Shown piece by piece: positions 1 through 6,228 of a stretch of DNA of 13,437 bases. Position 1 is the first letter of the stretch; each line of letters opens with the position of its first letter. The stretch is taken from contig DPGN01000084.1 in assembly GCA_003523185.1 (NCBI GenBank), forward strand, positions 1 through 13,437, read 5' to 3'. A program made the position numbers and the translations under genes. Source of the DNA: Halieaceae bacterium (lineage in GTDB: Bacteria > Pseudomonadota > Gammaproteobacteria > Pseudomonadales > Halieaceae). The notes under the pieces are model-generated. The model did not search any database. It worked only from the letters and a program-made list of their open reading frames with translations, and was not told the origin of the DNA.

Positions 1-777
1 GTGCTTGCGGCGGCATCACTAGCTGGTGTCGATCAGGTGGTGACCGTGGGCGGAGCGCAGGCGGTCGTAGCATTGGCCTACGGTACGGAATCCATTAGCG
101 CCGTAGATAAAATTGTAGGCCCGGGTAATCGTTACGTTGCTGAAGCTAAGCGACAGGTCTTCGGTAAGGTGGGTATCGATATGATTGCGGGCCCCTCCGA
201 GATCTTTGTGATTGCGGATGGGACCGTCGATCCCGATTGGATTGCGCTGGATCTGATGTCTCAGGCAGAGCATGACGAGATGGCCCAGGCGGTCTGCATT
301 GCCACCAGCGATGACTACCTCGACGCCGTAACTGAGTCGCTTGAGAAACTGCTACCCGACATGCCGCGACGCGATGTAATTGCCGCGTCTCTGCGAAATC
401 GGGGAGCGCTCATATCAGTACCTGACCTGTTAACGGCAGCGTCATTGTCAAACCGGTTTGCGCCGGAGCACCTGGAGCTGGCTGTGGCGTCGCCCGAGGA
501 GCTGCTGCCCGCGATCTCGAGTGCCGGTGCCATTTTCCTTGGGGCTTACAGCTCTGAATCATTGGGTGATTATTGCGCGGGAACAAATCATGTCTTACCG
601 ACGTCAGGTGCCGCGCGCTTTTCGTCACCACTCAGTGTCTATGACTTTCAGACCCGGACCTCGATTATCAACATCACGCGCTCAGGTGCGAACGCGCTTG
701 CCGAAGTCGCAGGCACGATTGCAGACAGCGAGTCGCTGTCGGCTCATGCAAGAGCTGCTCGGGCCAGAAAAGACTAG
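1..777 (+). CDS. hisD: Histidinol dehydrogenase, C-terminal 258 residues (5' truncated by window edge)
   Basis: HisD performs the last two steps of histidine synthesis, oxidising L-histidinol to L-histidine with two NAD+ and a bound zinc. The frame is open from base 1, so about 175 N-terminal residues of a roughly 434-residue enzyme lie outside the window; the GTG at base 1 is an internal valine, not the start. Visible family motifs, numbered from base 1, are GPGNRYV (40-46), AGPSEIFVIAD (63-73) and DLMSQAEHD (84-92). Expected zinc ligands are Gln88, His91, Asp190 (in GDYCAGTNHVLPTSG) and His249 near the C-terminus, and the Glu156-His157 pair in RFAPEHLEL is the catalytic site. Their spacing agrees closely with E. 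coli HisD (Q259, H262, E326, H327, D360, H419). The gene ends two bases before the convergent protease gene. No hisC follows, although hisC follows hisD in Pseudomonas. Confidence 0.97.
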   Translation: MLAAASLAGVDQVVTVGGAQAVVALAYGTESISAVDKIVGPGNRYVAEAKRQVFGKVGIDMIAGPSEIFVIADGTVDPDWIALDLMSQAEHDEMAQAVCIATSDDYLDAVTESLEKLLPDMPRRDVIAASLRNRGALISVPDLLTAASLSNRFAPEHLELAVASPEELLPAISSAGAIFLGAYSSESLGDYCAGTNHVLPTSGAARFSSPLSVYDFQTRTSIINITRSGANALAEVAGTIADSESLSAHARAARARKD

Positions 778-779
778 AT

Positions 780-1874
780 TTATTCGCCGGCTGGACGTGT
801 AAAGACAATGGCCTCAACATCAAATTCCTCGTCGCCTCGCTTAAGTCCAACCAACACACGATCTCCGGGACGGAGGCGGGCAATGGTCTGCATCGCTTGA
901 CGAGCATCGGTAACCCGCTCTGCGTTTAGGCCGACAATAAGATCGCCCACCTGAATGCCTGCCCGCTGGGCTGGGCCCCCCGGCGCTGTATTGGTGACTA
1001 GTAGTGATTGGGTTGTTCGACCTTGATTATCAAAACCCAAAAGTAGGTCCACTTCCACGCCCAGCCAGCCACGGATGACCCCTCCGTATTCAATGAGGTC
1101 CTTCATAACAGTAGCGACCACGTTACTGGGTGTGGCGAGATTAATGCCTATGCCACTGGCTTCATTGGTATCGTCATTAGCGCCGGTGTAAATCAGCGTA
1201 TTGATGCCCACCAATTTACCCTCGGCATCAATCAGTGCGCCGCCAGAGCTTCCTAGGTGGATGGTCGCGTCAGTCTGTATATAGTTTTCATAGGCTGAGA
1301 GCTGCAGGCCATAGCGCTCGAGCCCAGACACAATACCCAGCGATACTGAGTGCCCGAAGCCGAAAGGATTACCAATGGCGAGTACGATGTCGCCGACGTT
1401 GATGTTATCCGAGTCAGCGGTCTCGATGGCCGACAAGCCTGTCAGATCGGTTTTTAATAGGGCCAGGTCCGTCTCAGGGTCAGCCCCCACAACCATGGCG
1501 TTAGCGCGACGTCCATCGGATAACAGTATTTGAATCGCCTGAGCGCCATCGATTACGTGGCGGTTTGTGATGATGTGACCGTCCTCGCTCATAATGACGC
1601 CCGAACCCAGAGAGCGCTCGACCCTTGGCTGTCGCTCTCCCGGATTGGTAAAGCGTCGCAGGAGCGGGGCATTCAGCACTGGCGACCGGTCTGCTACCAG
1701 TTTGGCTGTGTAGATGTTGACAACAGAAGGAGTTGCGACGGCCACCGCATGGCTGTAACTGTCGGGGCCCTGCGCGCTATTGGAGATTTTCAACCACTCT
1801 GTATTGAGTAGCAGTACAGCCGCTAAAACACCCACTAAGGCAGGCCAAGCTAGTTGTGAAAACCACTCCCGCAT
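780..1874 (-). CDS. degS: DegS/AlgW-type membrane-anchored periplasmic serine protease (trypsin-like domain plus one PDZ)
   Basis: This 364-residue protein has the DegS/AlgW architecture: an uncleaved N-terminal membrane anchor (about residues 10-25), a trypsin-like domain (about 45-260) and one PDZ domain (about 268-360). A single PDZ separates it from DegP/DegQ, which have two. The catalytic triad is visible as His106 (TNRHVI), Asp136 (DPETDLALLK) and Ser210 (LGSSGGAL). The usual GNSGG around the serine is GSSGG here. In the family, the PDZ senses exposed C-termini of misfolded outer-membrane proteins, and the protease then makes the first cut in the anti-sigma factor RseA/MucA, releasing sigma-E/AlgU. 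The start ATG at 1874 directly precedes the anchor segment. The gene diverges from the Nif3-family gene with a 94-base gap. In Pseudomonas algW lies beside the his genes, so algW may be the better symbol. Family assignment is firm; the stress-signalling role is inferred. Confidence 0.93.
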   Translation of the reverse strand: MREWFSQLAWPALVGVLAAVLLLNTEWLKISNSAQGPDSYSHAVAVATPSVVNIYTAKLVADRSPVLNAPLLRRFTNPGERQPRVERSLGSGVIMSEDGHIITNRHVIDGAQAIQILLSDGRRANAMVVGADPETDLALLKTDLTGLSAIETADSDNINVGDIVLAIGNPFGFGHSVSLGIVSGLERYGLQLSAYENYIQTDATIHLGSSGGALIDAEGKLVGINTLIYTGANDDTNEASGIGINLATPSNVVATVMKDLIEYGGVIRGWLGVEVDLLLGFDNQGRTTQSLLVTNTAPGGPAQRAGIQVGDLIVGLNAERVTDARQAMQTIARLRPGDRVLVGLKRGDEEFDVEAIVFTRPAGE

Positions 1875-1920
1875 GAAGATATCCCTCTAAATCTCCCGCT
1901 AGTGTAAATCAAACTCTGCG

Positions 1921-1926
1921 TATAAT
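1921..1926 (+). promoter_or_regulatory. Probable -10 element for the Nif3-family gene
   Basis: A perfect TATAAT lies 43 bases upstream of the chosen ATG at 1969, in the 94-base gap between divergent genes. No good -35 box stands 16-18 bases upstream. A TG lies just upstream of the hexamer but one base further out than a classical extended -10. Transcription would begin near 1933. Confidence 0.4.
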
Positions 1927-1968
1927 GTGGCAGATACCGCAGTTTGAGTGGCTCAAGGAGTAATCTTT

Positions 1969-2730
1969 ATGGCCGTAGGTCGAGATGAATTACGCACGGT
2001 GCTGGATTCGGAGTTACGTGTTTCCGCATTTAAGGACTATTGCCCGAACGGACTGCAAGTTGAAGGGCGCGACGATATTAATGTCCTTGTATCCGGTGTG
2101 ACCGCATGCCAGGCGCTGCTCGACAGGGCAGTGGCGCTTGAGGCGGACGCTGTTCTCGTACATCACGGCTACTTTTGGCGTGGAGAAGACGAGCGCCTGG
2201 TTGGCATGAAGGTACATCGTATCCGAACCTTATTGGAAGCGGGCATGAGCCTTTTCGCCTACCACTTGCCCCTCGATTGCCACCCCAGACTGGGAAACAA
2301 CGCGGGCCTCGCGCGTGCGATGGGTTTACAGCATTGGCAGGGGATTGATCCTGAAACCACAACCCATCCCGTGTTCTGTGGCGCATTCGATGAGGGGACA
2401 CGTCTATCAGACATCGTTGGTAGGCTGGAGCATGAACTCCAACGTGAGGCTCTAGTCGTTGGCAATCCGGATTCACTCATCCGATCAGCCGCTTGGTGCA
2501 CGGGCGGCGGTCAGGGCTACATTGATGAAGCCGCATCCCACGGAGCAGAGTTATTTATTACGGGAGAGGTGTCAGAGCAGACGATCCATGTGGCACGCGA
2601 GCGAGGACTAGCCTTCGTTGCGGCCGGCCATCATGCGACAGAGCGATTTGGAGCTCGTAGCCTGGGTAACTGGATTGCGGAGCGCTTCGGTATCGATCAT
2701 CACTTCGTGGATATCGACAATCCGGCCTGA
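1969..2730 (+). CDS. Nif3-like dinuclear metal-centre protein (YbgI / DUF34 family)
   Basis: This 253-residue protein belongs to the widespread Nif3/YbgI family, which folds into two alpha/beta domains around a dinuclear metal site and often forms toroidal hexamers. Some members are labelled GTP cyclohydrolase I type 2, but the true cellular role is unsettled. Likely metal ligands are His65-His66 (VLVHHGYFW), Asp103 (AYHLPLDCHP), His221 and Glu225 (AAGHHATERFG), matching the YbgI pattern H63, H64, D101, H215, E219. Other family signatures are CPNGLQVEG near the N-terminus and FITGEVSEQTIHVARE near 197-212. The ATG at 1969 is chosen over an in-frame GTG at 1948 because AAGGAG at 1955-1960 lies eight bases before it. 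The stop is two bases from the stop of the convergent zapG gene. Pseudomonas also has a Nif3 gene next to algW. No sequence clue narrows the substrate. Confidence 0.92.
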   Translation: MAVGRDELRTVLDSELRVSAFKDYCPNGLQVEGRDDINVLVSGVTACQALLDRAVALEADAVLVHHGYFWRGEDERLVGMKVHRIRTLLEAGMSLFAYHLPLDCHPRLGNNAGLARAMGLQHWQGIDPETTTHPVFCGAFDEGTRLSDIVGRLEHELQREALVVGNPDSLIRSAAWCTGGGQGYIDEAASHGAELFITGEVSEQTIHVARERGLAFVAAGHHATERFGARSLGNWIAERFGIDHHFVDIDNPA

Positions 2731-2732
2731 GA

Positions 2733-3191
2733 TCAGCTGGTCTGCGTAGAGTAGGTCTTGTCCAGTCCGAAATCCTCCGCTAACTGCCCGGTCTCCCCGG
2801 GTGATTTCTTTGGGGCGTAATCAAGTGGTTGCGAGGGGTCGAGCAGGTGATCGGGCACATCAAAGGAGCCACTGATATGTTTCATATCGTCCATTTGGCT
2901 TGCTACTTCGCTGTCGCAAAGCTCCTGCGCGCCCGAGGCGATATGGGCATAGATTGATCGGTAATCATCCTGCATGCGGTGTAGGAGCTGTGCTGTGTTG
3001 GCAAAGTGACTCGTTACTGACTGTTCGTAAGCTCGGTGCGCGGCTTGTGCAGCTTCTACTTCCCGTTTCAGTTCGTTGATGACGTCGTTTGAATCATCTT
3101 TGCGCTGCAATGCCGCCCACCAACCCACGGCAAGGCCCACGGCAAAGCCCGCAAATAGAAAATAGGCAATCGTTGTCAGTGTAGGTTCCAT
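2733..3191 (-). CDS. zapG: ZapG/YhcB family inner-membrane division and elongation protein (DUF1043)
   Basis: This 152-residue protein has one N-terminal transmembrane helix (about residues 8-28, ending in GWWAAL), a charged likely coiled-coil stretch (about 33-78) and an acidic, proline-containing tail. The conserved DUF1043 segment is recognisable: a glutamine/histidine-rich helix with HFANTAQLLHRM followed by YRSIYAHIASGAQELC (78-92). The QPLDYAPKK motif near 121-129 corresponds to the PRDYAPK motif of the family tail. E. coli YhcB is about 132 residues; this one has a longer tail. In E. coli ZapG/YhcB interacts with elongasome and divisome proteins and affects cell width and envelope integrity. 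A GGGGGAG stretch just upstream (minus strand, 3197-3202 region) can act as the ribosome binding site. The gene is divergent from zapE, the same arrangement as yhcB-yhcM in E. coli. Confidence 0.88.
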   Translation of the reverse strand: MEPTLTTIAYFLFAGFAVGLAVGWWAALQRKDDSNDVINELKREVEAAQAAHRAYEQSVTSHFANTAQLLHRMQDDYRSIYAHIASGAQELCDSEVASQMDDMKHISGSFDVPDHLLDPSQPLDYAPKKSPGETGQLAEDFGLDKTYSTQTS

Positions 3192-3229
3192 GAGACTCCC
3201 CCGAGTTTTCTACATGGTAGCGCCCTCTA

Positions 3230-3265
3230 GCGATAAAAGGCGCGATAAAAGGCGCGATAAAAACA
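3230..3265. repeat. Tandem 12-bp repeat, about three copies, in the zapG-zapE spacer
   Basis: Two exact copies of GCGATAAAAGGC (3230-3241 and 3242-3253) are followed by a third that keeps GCGATAAAA (3254-3262) and then diverges. The repeat sits 39 bases upstream of the zapG start, where it could fall in that gene's promoter or leader. No protein or RNA feature explains it. Confidence 0.85.
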
Positions 3266-3274
3266 GCGCCATAA

Positions 3275-3297
3275 AGACTCCCTTCTATTAAGAGTCT
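3275..3297. repeat. Inverted repeat AGACTC / GAGTCT
   Basis: AGACTC at 3275-3280 and GAGTCT at 3292-3297 are perfect complements separated by 11 bases. The stem is only six base pairs with no following T-run, so it is not a convincing terminator. It lies in the intergenic spacer between divergent zapG and zapE, and a binding site is possible. Confidence 0.5.
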
Positions 3298-3368
3298 ACC
3301 AAAGGCGCGCAGTCACGTCCTATGGGTCATCTTATTTAAATTATTGTCGTATACATGACTTGACGCTA

Positions 3369-3386
3369 GAGTCGCGCCCTCGACTC
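3369..3386. repeat. Inverted repeat GAGTCG / CGACTC upstream of zapE
   Basis: GAGTCG at 3369-3374 and CGACTC at 3381-3386 are perfect complements with a six-base spacer, ending 29 bases before the zapE start codon. It could form a small hairpin in the zapE leader or serve as a dimeric protein site. It shares the GAGTC/GACTC core with the inverted repeat at 3275-3297. Confidence 0.5.
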
Positions 3387-3415
3387 CCCTTGCATGCTTT
3401 GGATCGATCTTCTCA

Positions 3416-4510
3416 ATGCTTCAATCACCTGCCCAGCGCTATCAAGCAGATCTCGATTCAGGTGCCATTGTGCCTGATGAGGCACAGCGGATAGCTGTTG
3501 AGGCGCTTCAGGATGTGTACCTGCGTCTCGAGGATCGAGCGAAGGTTAGGCCCGGACTTCTTGATCGTCTTTTGAATCGTTCTCGAAGCGTACCAGAGCA
3601 AGGACTTTACCTTTGGGGTGGTGTGGGTCGGGGCAAGACGTACCTGATGGACTCGTTCTTTGAAGCGTTGAGCTTCGATAGAAAGAAACGGATGCACTTC
3701 AACCGCTTTATGCAGCGCGTTCACGAGGAGTTAACAGAGCTCTCGGGTCTGAAAAACCCCTTGGATACGGTGGCTGACCGAATTGCCTCGGAGACCATTG
3801 TTCTGTGCTTCGATGAGTTTTATGTCAGCGATATTGGCGACGCGATGTTGCTCGGCGGGTTAATGCAGGCCCTATTTGATCGGGGTATCACGCTGATAGC
3901 GACATCTAATATTCCGCCCGACGGATTGTACAAAGACGGTTTGCAGCGTTCACGATTCATCCCCGCGATTCGCGCAGTTGAGACGTTTACGCAGGTAATG
4001 AATGTCGACAGTGGAATTGACTACCGACTCCGAGTGCTCACCCAGTCTGAGTTATATTTTGTGCCTGAGGAAGTATCGTCGGAAAGTCCTTTGCCAGGAT
4101 TGTTCGCAGACCTGACAGGGGGTAAAACACCAGAGCCTGGTGTGATGACGCTCAATAAGCGGCCTCTAGCGTTCGCAGGGCGATCGGAGGGCGTTCTGTT
4201 CGTATCCTTTGAGGTGATGTGCCTCTCACCGCGAAGCGCCATGGATTACACGCAAATTGCTAGGGAATTTCATTCCGTGCTGTTGTCTGATGTCCCGATT
4301 TTGAGCGCGAATACAGAAGATGGCGCGCGACGTTTTATCACGCTCGTTGATGAATTTTATGACCGAAATATCAAGTTGGCAGTGGTGGCTGAAGCCTGCA
4401 TGGAGCAACTGTACAGCGGGTCAAAATTGGCGTTCGAATTTCAAAGGACCTTGTCGCGACTGATTGAAATGCAGTCTGTGGAATATTTGGGTCGAGAACA
4501 CCGGCCTTAA
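3416..4510 (+). CDS. zapE: ZapE, AFG1-like cell-division ATPase
   Basis: This 364-residue P-loop ATPase belongs to the AFG1/ZapE family. E. coli ZapE (YhcM) binds FtsZ and appears at late constriction; the mitochondrial homologue AFG1/LACE1 helps turn over respiratory proteins. Walker A is GGVGRGKT (68-75), Walker B is VLCFDEF (129-135), a sensor-1-like TSN is at 163-165, and the family segment LQRSRFIPAI (176-185) supplies arginine-finger candidates. The N-terminal QRYQADLDSGAIVPDEAQ is also typical of the family. The ATG at 3416 gives the expected family N-terminus, but only a weak ribosome binding site precedes it. The gene lies between divergent zapG and the downstream rplM-rpsI operon, as in E. 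coli and Pseudomonas. The 78 bases after its stop hold the likely rplM promoter, so it seems to be its own transcription unit. Confidence 0.95.
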   Translation: MLQSPAQRYQADLDSGAIVPDEAQRIAVEALQDVYLRLEDRAKVRPGLLDRLLNRSRSVPEQGLYLWGGVGRGKTYLMDSFFEALSFDRKKRMHFNRFMQRVHEELTELSGLKNPLDTVADRIASETIVLCFDEFYVSDIGDAMLLGGLMQALFDRGITLIATSNIPPDGLYKDGLQRSRFIPAIRAVETFTQVMNVDSGIDYRLRVLTQSELYFVPEEVSSESPLPGLFADLTGGKTPEPGVMTLNKRPLAFAGRSEGVLFVSFEVMCLSPRSAMDYTQIAREFHSVLLSDVPILSANTEDGARRFITLVDEFYDRNIKLAVVAEACMEQLYSGSKLAFEFQRTLSRLIEMQSVEYLGREHRP

Positions 4511-4523
4511 CAGTCGTTTTTTA

Positions 4524-4550
4524 TTGAAAGAAGAATCGGGCTACTGTAAT
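4524..4550 (+). promoter_or_regulatory. Candidate rplM-rpsI promoter
   Basis: TTGAAA (4524-4529) and TGTAAT (4545-4550) are separated by 15 bases, one to two shorter than ideal. A GC-rich stretch (CCGCGC, 4553-4558) follows, the kind of discriminator found at stringently controlled ribosomal promoters. The start of transcription would be near 4557, leaving a leader of about 30 bases before rplM. In E. coli L13 represses its own operon through the leader; no clear L13 site can be seen here. Confidence 0.4.
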
Positions 4551-4588
4551 CTCCGCGCTCCTTTGAAATAGGCCTAACGGGCAAGTGC

Positions 4589-5017
4589 ATGAAAACTTAT
4601 AGTGCAAAGGCAAGCGACGTCAGCCACGATTGGTTTGTCGTTGACGCAGAAAACAAGACTCTCGGGCGTTTGGCTGCTGAGATCGCGCATCGTCTGCGCG
4701 GCAAGCACAAGGCCGAGTACACACCGCACATGGACATGGGCGATTACATCGTCGTGGTAAACTGCGAGAAGATTCGAGTGACGGGCGCGAAGTCGACCGA
4801 CAAAATGTATCACCACCACACGGGTTACCCCGGTGGTTTGAAGTCGTTTACGTTTGAAAAGCTTATCGATCGCGCACCCGAGCGTGTTCTGCAGCGTGCT
4901 GTTAAGGGTATGTTGCCGCGCAATCCGCTGGGTCGGGCGATGTTTAAGAAGCTGAAAGTGTATGCGGGTCCATCGCACCCACACGCGGCACAACAGCCTC
5001 AAACGCTGACAATTTAA
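4589..5017 (+). CDS. rplM: 50S ribosomal protein L13
   Basis: This 142-residue protein has exactly the length of E. coli L13 and aligns with it along its whole length. Signatures are KTLGRLAAEIAHRLRGKHK (24-42), the EYTPHMDMGDYIVVVN block, YHHHTGYPGG (72-81), AVKGMLPRNPLGRAMFKKLK (107-126) and the C-terminal HAAQQPQ. L13 binds 23S rRNA early in large-subunit assembly. The ATG at 4589 is fixed by homology; upstream complementarity to 16S rRNA is weak. rpsI follows after ten bases, and its ribosome binding site overlaps the rplM stop codon, so the two are almost certainly cotranscribed and probably translationally coupled, as is usual in bacteria. Confidence 0.99.
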   Translation: MKTYSAKASDVSHDWFVVDAENKTLGRLAAEIAHRLRGKHKAEYTPHMDMGDYIVVVNCEKIRVTGAKSTDKMYHHHTGYPGGLKSFTFEKLIDRAPERVLQRAVKGMLPRNPLGRAMFKKLKVYAGPSHPHAAQQPQTLTI

Positions 5018-5027
5018 GGAAGGCACA

Positions 5028-5420
5028 ATGGCAGCTGCACAGTACTACGGCACAGGACGACGCAAGACATCAACGGCGCGCGTCTTCCTCAAAGGCGGTA
5101 ACGGCGCAATTACAATCAACGGTCGAAGCATCGACGAGTACTTCGGTCGAGAAGTGGCTCGCATGATTGTACGACAGCCCCTTGAGTTGACCGAGAATGC
5201 CGAGAAATTTGATGCAAACATCACCGTTGTTGGCGGTGGAAGTTTTGGTCAGGCAGGCGCGATTCGTCACGGATTGACGCGCGCTTTGCTCGAGTACGAC
5301 GAGTCACTTCGCGGTACATTGCGAGCGGCTGGTTTTGTTACCCGCGACGCGCGAGAAGTCGAGCGAAAGAAAGTGGGTCTGCGCAAAGCACGTCGTCGCC
5401 CACAGTTCTCGAAGCGGTAA
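5028..5420 (+). CDS. rpsI: 30S ribosomal protein S9
   Basis: This 130-residue protein matches S9 in full. Signatures are QYYGTGRRKTSTARVFL near the N-terminus, the GGGSFGQAGAIRHGLTRALLEYD block (about 69-91) and the universal C-terminal tail ending in SKR, whose last residues reach the P-site tRNA in the 30S subunit. AAGGAAGG at 5016-5023 overlaps the rplM stop codon and lies four bases before the ATG. The gene is the second of the rplM-rpsI operon. A hairpin follows the stop (5429-5448), but it has no T-run after it, so it is unclear whether transcription ends before petA. Confidence 0.99.
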   Translation: MAAAQYYGTGRRKTSTARVFLKGGNGAITINGRSIDEYFGREVARMIVRQPLELTENAEKFDANITVVGGGSFGQAGAIRHGLTRALLEYDESLRGTLRAAGFVTRDAREVERKKVGLRKARRRPQFSKR

Positions 5421-5428
5421 TTTTTTCT

Positions 5429-5448
5429 GTGGCAGCGACCGCTGTCAC
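5429..5448 (+). other. Hairpin after rpsI (not a canonical terminator)
   Basis: GTGGCAGC (5429-5436) and GCTGTCAC (5441-5448) pair over eight base pairs with one G-U pair and a four-base GACC loop. A T-run lies before the hairpin instead of after it, so it lacks the intrinsic terminator form on the plus strand. It may be a processing or attenuation element between rpsI and petA. Confidence 0.45.
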
Positions 5449-5476
5449 GTTACTGAACAAATTTTGACTATAAGTG

Positions 5477-5490
5477 GGCCATTTATGGCC
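5477..5490. repeat. 14-bp palindrome GGCCAT-TT-ATGGCC upstream of petA
   Basis: A perfect inverted repeat with a two-base centre lies in the 181-base gap between rpsI and petA, 112 bases before the petA start. A TTGACT that resembles a -35 box ends eight bases upstream (5464-5469), with no good -10 at the right distance. The symmetry and place suggest an operator, but no known regulator is recognised. Confidence 0.45.
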
Positions 5491-5601
5491 TACTGCGCCT
5501 TGCTGTGCGTAATACCGACCATTAAACTTTCGCGCTTCAAAAATACATAGGCAGGCATCGCGCACTGCCTTAAAGCAAAACTAAGACTCGGAGAGAACCG
5601 A

Positions 5602-6228
5602 ATGAGTGAAGTTGAGGCAGGTCAAGCAGCCGATGACGGCCGCGCATCAGACCAAACACGACGTCGATTCCTAACTGCCGCAACGTCCGGCATCAGCGCC
5701 GTAGGTGTTGTTGGGGTAGCTGTGCCGTTCATGGCGTCATGGAATCCCTCAGAAAAAGCCAAGGCAGCGGGTGCGCCCGTCAAGGCCGACATCAGCAAGA
5801 TCGAGCCCGGCCAGATGGTGGTAGTCGAGTGGCGCGGCAAGCCAGTCTATGTTCTCCGACGAACTCCCGAGCAAATCGCAGGCCTTACGAGCCTCGACGA
5901 TAGCCTCAAAGACCCAAATTCAGACGGCTCTGACCAGCCCGCTTACATCAGCGGTGCACCTCGATCGCTCAATGAAGAGTATTTGGTTGTTGTGGGTCTG
6001 TGCACACACCTAGGTTGCGCGCCGAAATTCCGACCAGAAGTCGGTGCGGCGGATCTGGGTGGTGATGGTTGGCTGGGCGGTTTCTTCTGCCCCTGCCATG
6101 GTTCTAAGTTTGATTTGGCGGGGCGTGTCTACAAGGGCGTTCCTGCTGCGGACAACCTGATCATTCCGCCTTACTCGTTTGAAGGCGATAACGTATTGGT
6201 CATCGGCGTTGACACGGAGGTTGCGTAA
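5602..6228 (+). CDS. petA: Ubiquinol-cytochrome c reductase, Rieske iron-sulfur subunit
   Basis: This 208-residue protein is the Rieske [2Fe-2S] subunit of the bc1 complex; it takes the first electron from ubiquinol at the Qo site and passes it to cytochrome c1. A twin-arginine motif, TRRRFLTAAT (19-28), precedes a hydrophobic segment (about 30-46) that acts as uncleaved Tat signal anchor. The cluster ligands are Cys134 and His136 in CTHLGC, and Cys163 and His166 in CPCHGS; Cys139 and Cys165 form the expected disulfide. The start ATG at 5602 has GGAGAG (5590-5595) six bases upstream. The leader contains a weak hairpin, AGGCAG (5549-5554) pairing with CTGCCT (5565-5570). The stop TAA abuts the next ATG with no gap, and the GGAGG of the next gene lies inside petA, indicating tight coupling with the cytochrome b-c1 gene. 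Confidence 0.98.
   Translation: MSEVEAGQAADDGRASDQTRRRFLTAATSGISAVGVVGVAVPFMASWNPSEKAKAAGAPVKADISKIEPGQMVVVEWRGKPVYVLRRTPEQIAGLTSLDDSLKDPNSDGSDQPAYISGAPRSLNEEYLVVVGLCTHLGCAPKFRPEVGAADLGGDGWLGGFFCPCHGSKFDLAGRVYKGVPAADNLIIPPYSFEGDNVLVIGVDTEVA

Noticed and set aside
2078..2476. 132-codon minus-strand open frame opposite the Nif3-family gene
   Set aside because: The plus-strand frame carries conserved metal-binding motifs; the antisense frame is rich in Pro, Arg and Cys with no recognisable domain.
3230..3265. Possible CRISPR-like array
   Set aside because: Copies are 12 bases, directly adjacent with no spacers, and no cas gene is nearby.
4574..5026. 150-codon minus-strand open frame opposite rplM
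   Set aside because: It is antisense to the strongly conserved L13 gene, and its composition and lack of recognisable motifs fit a shadow frame.
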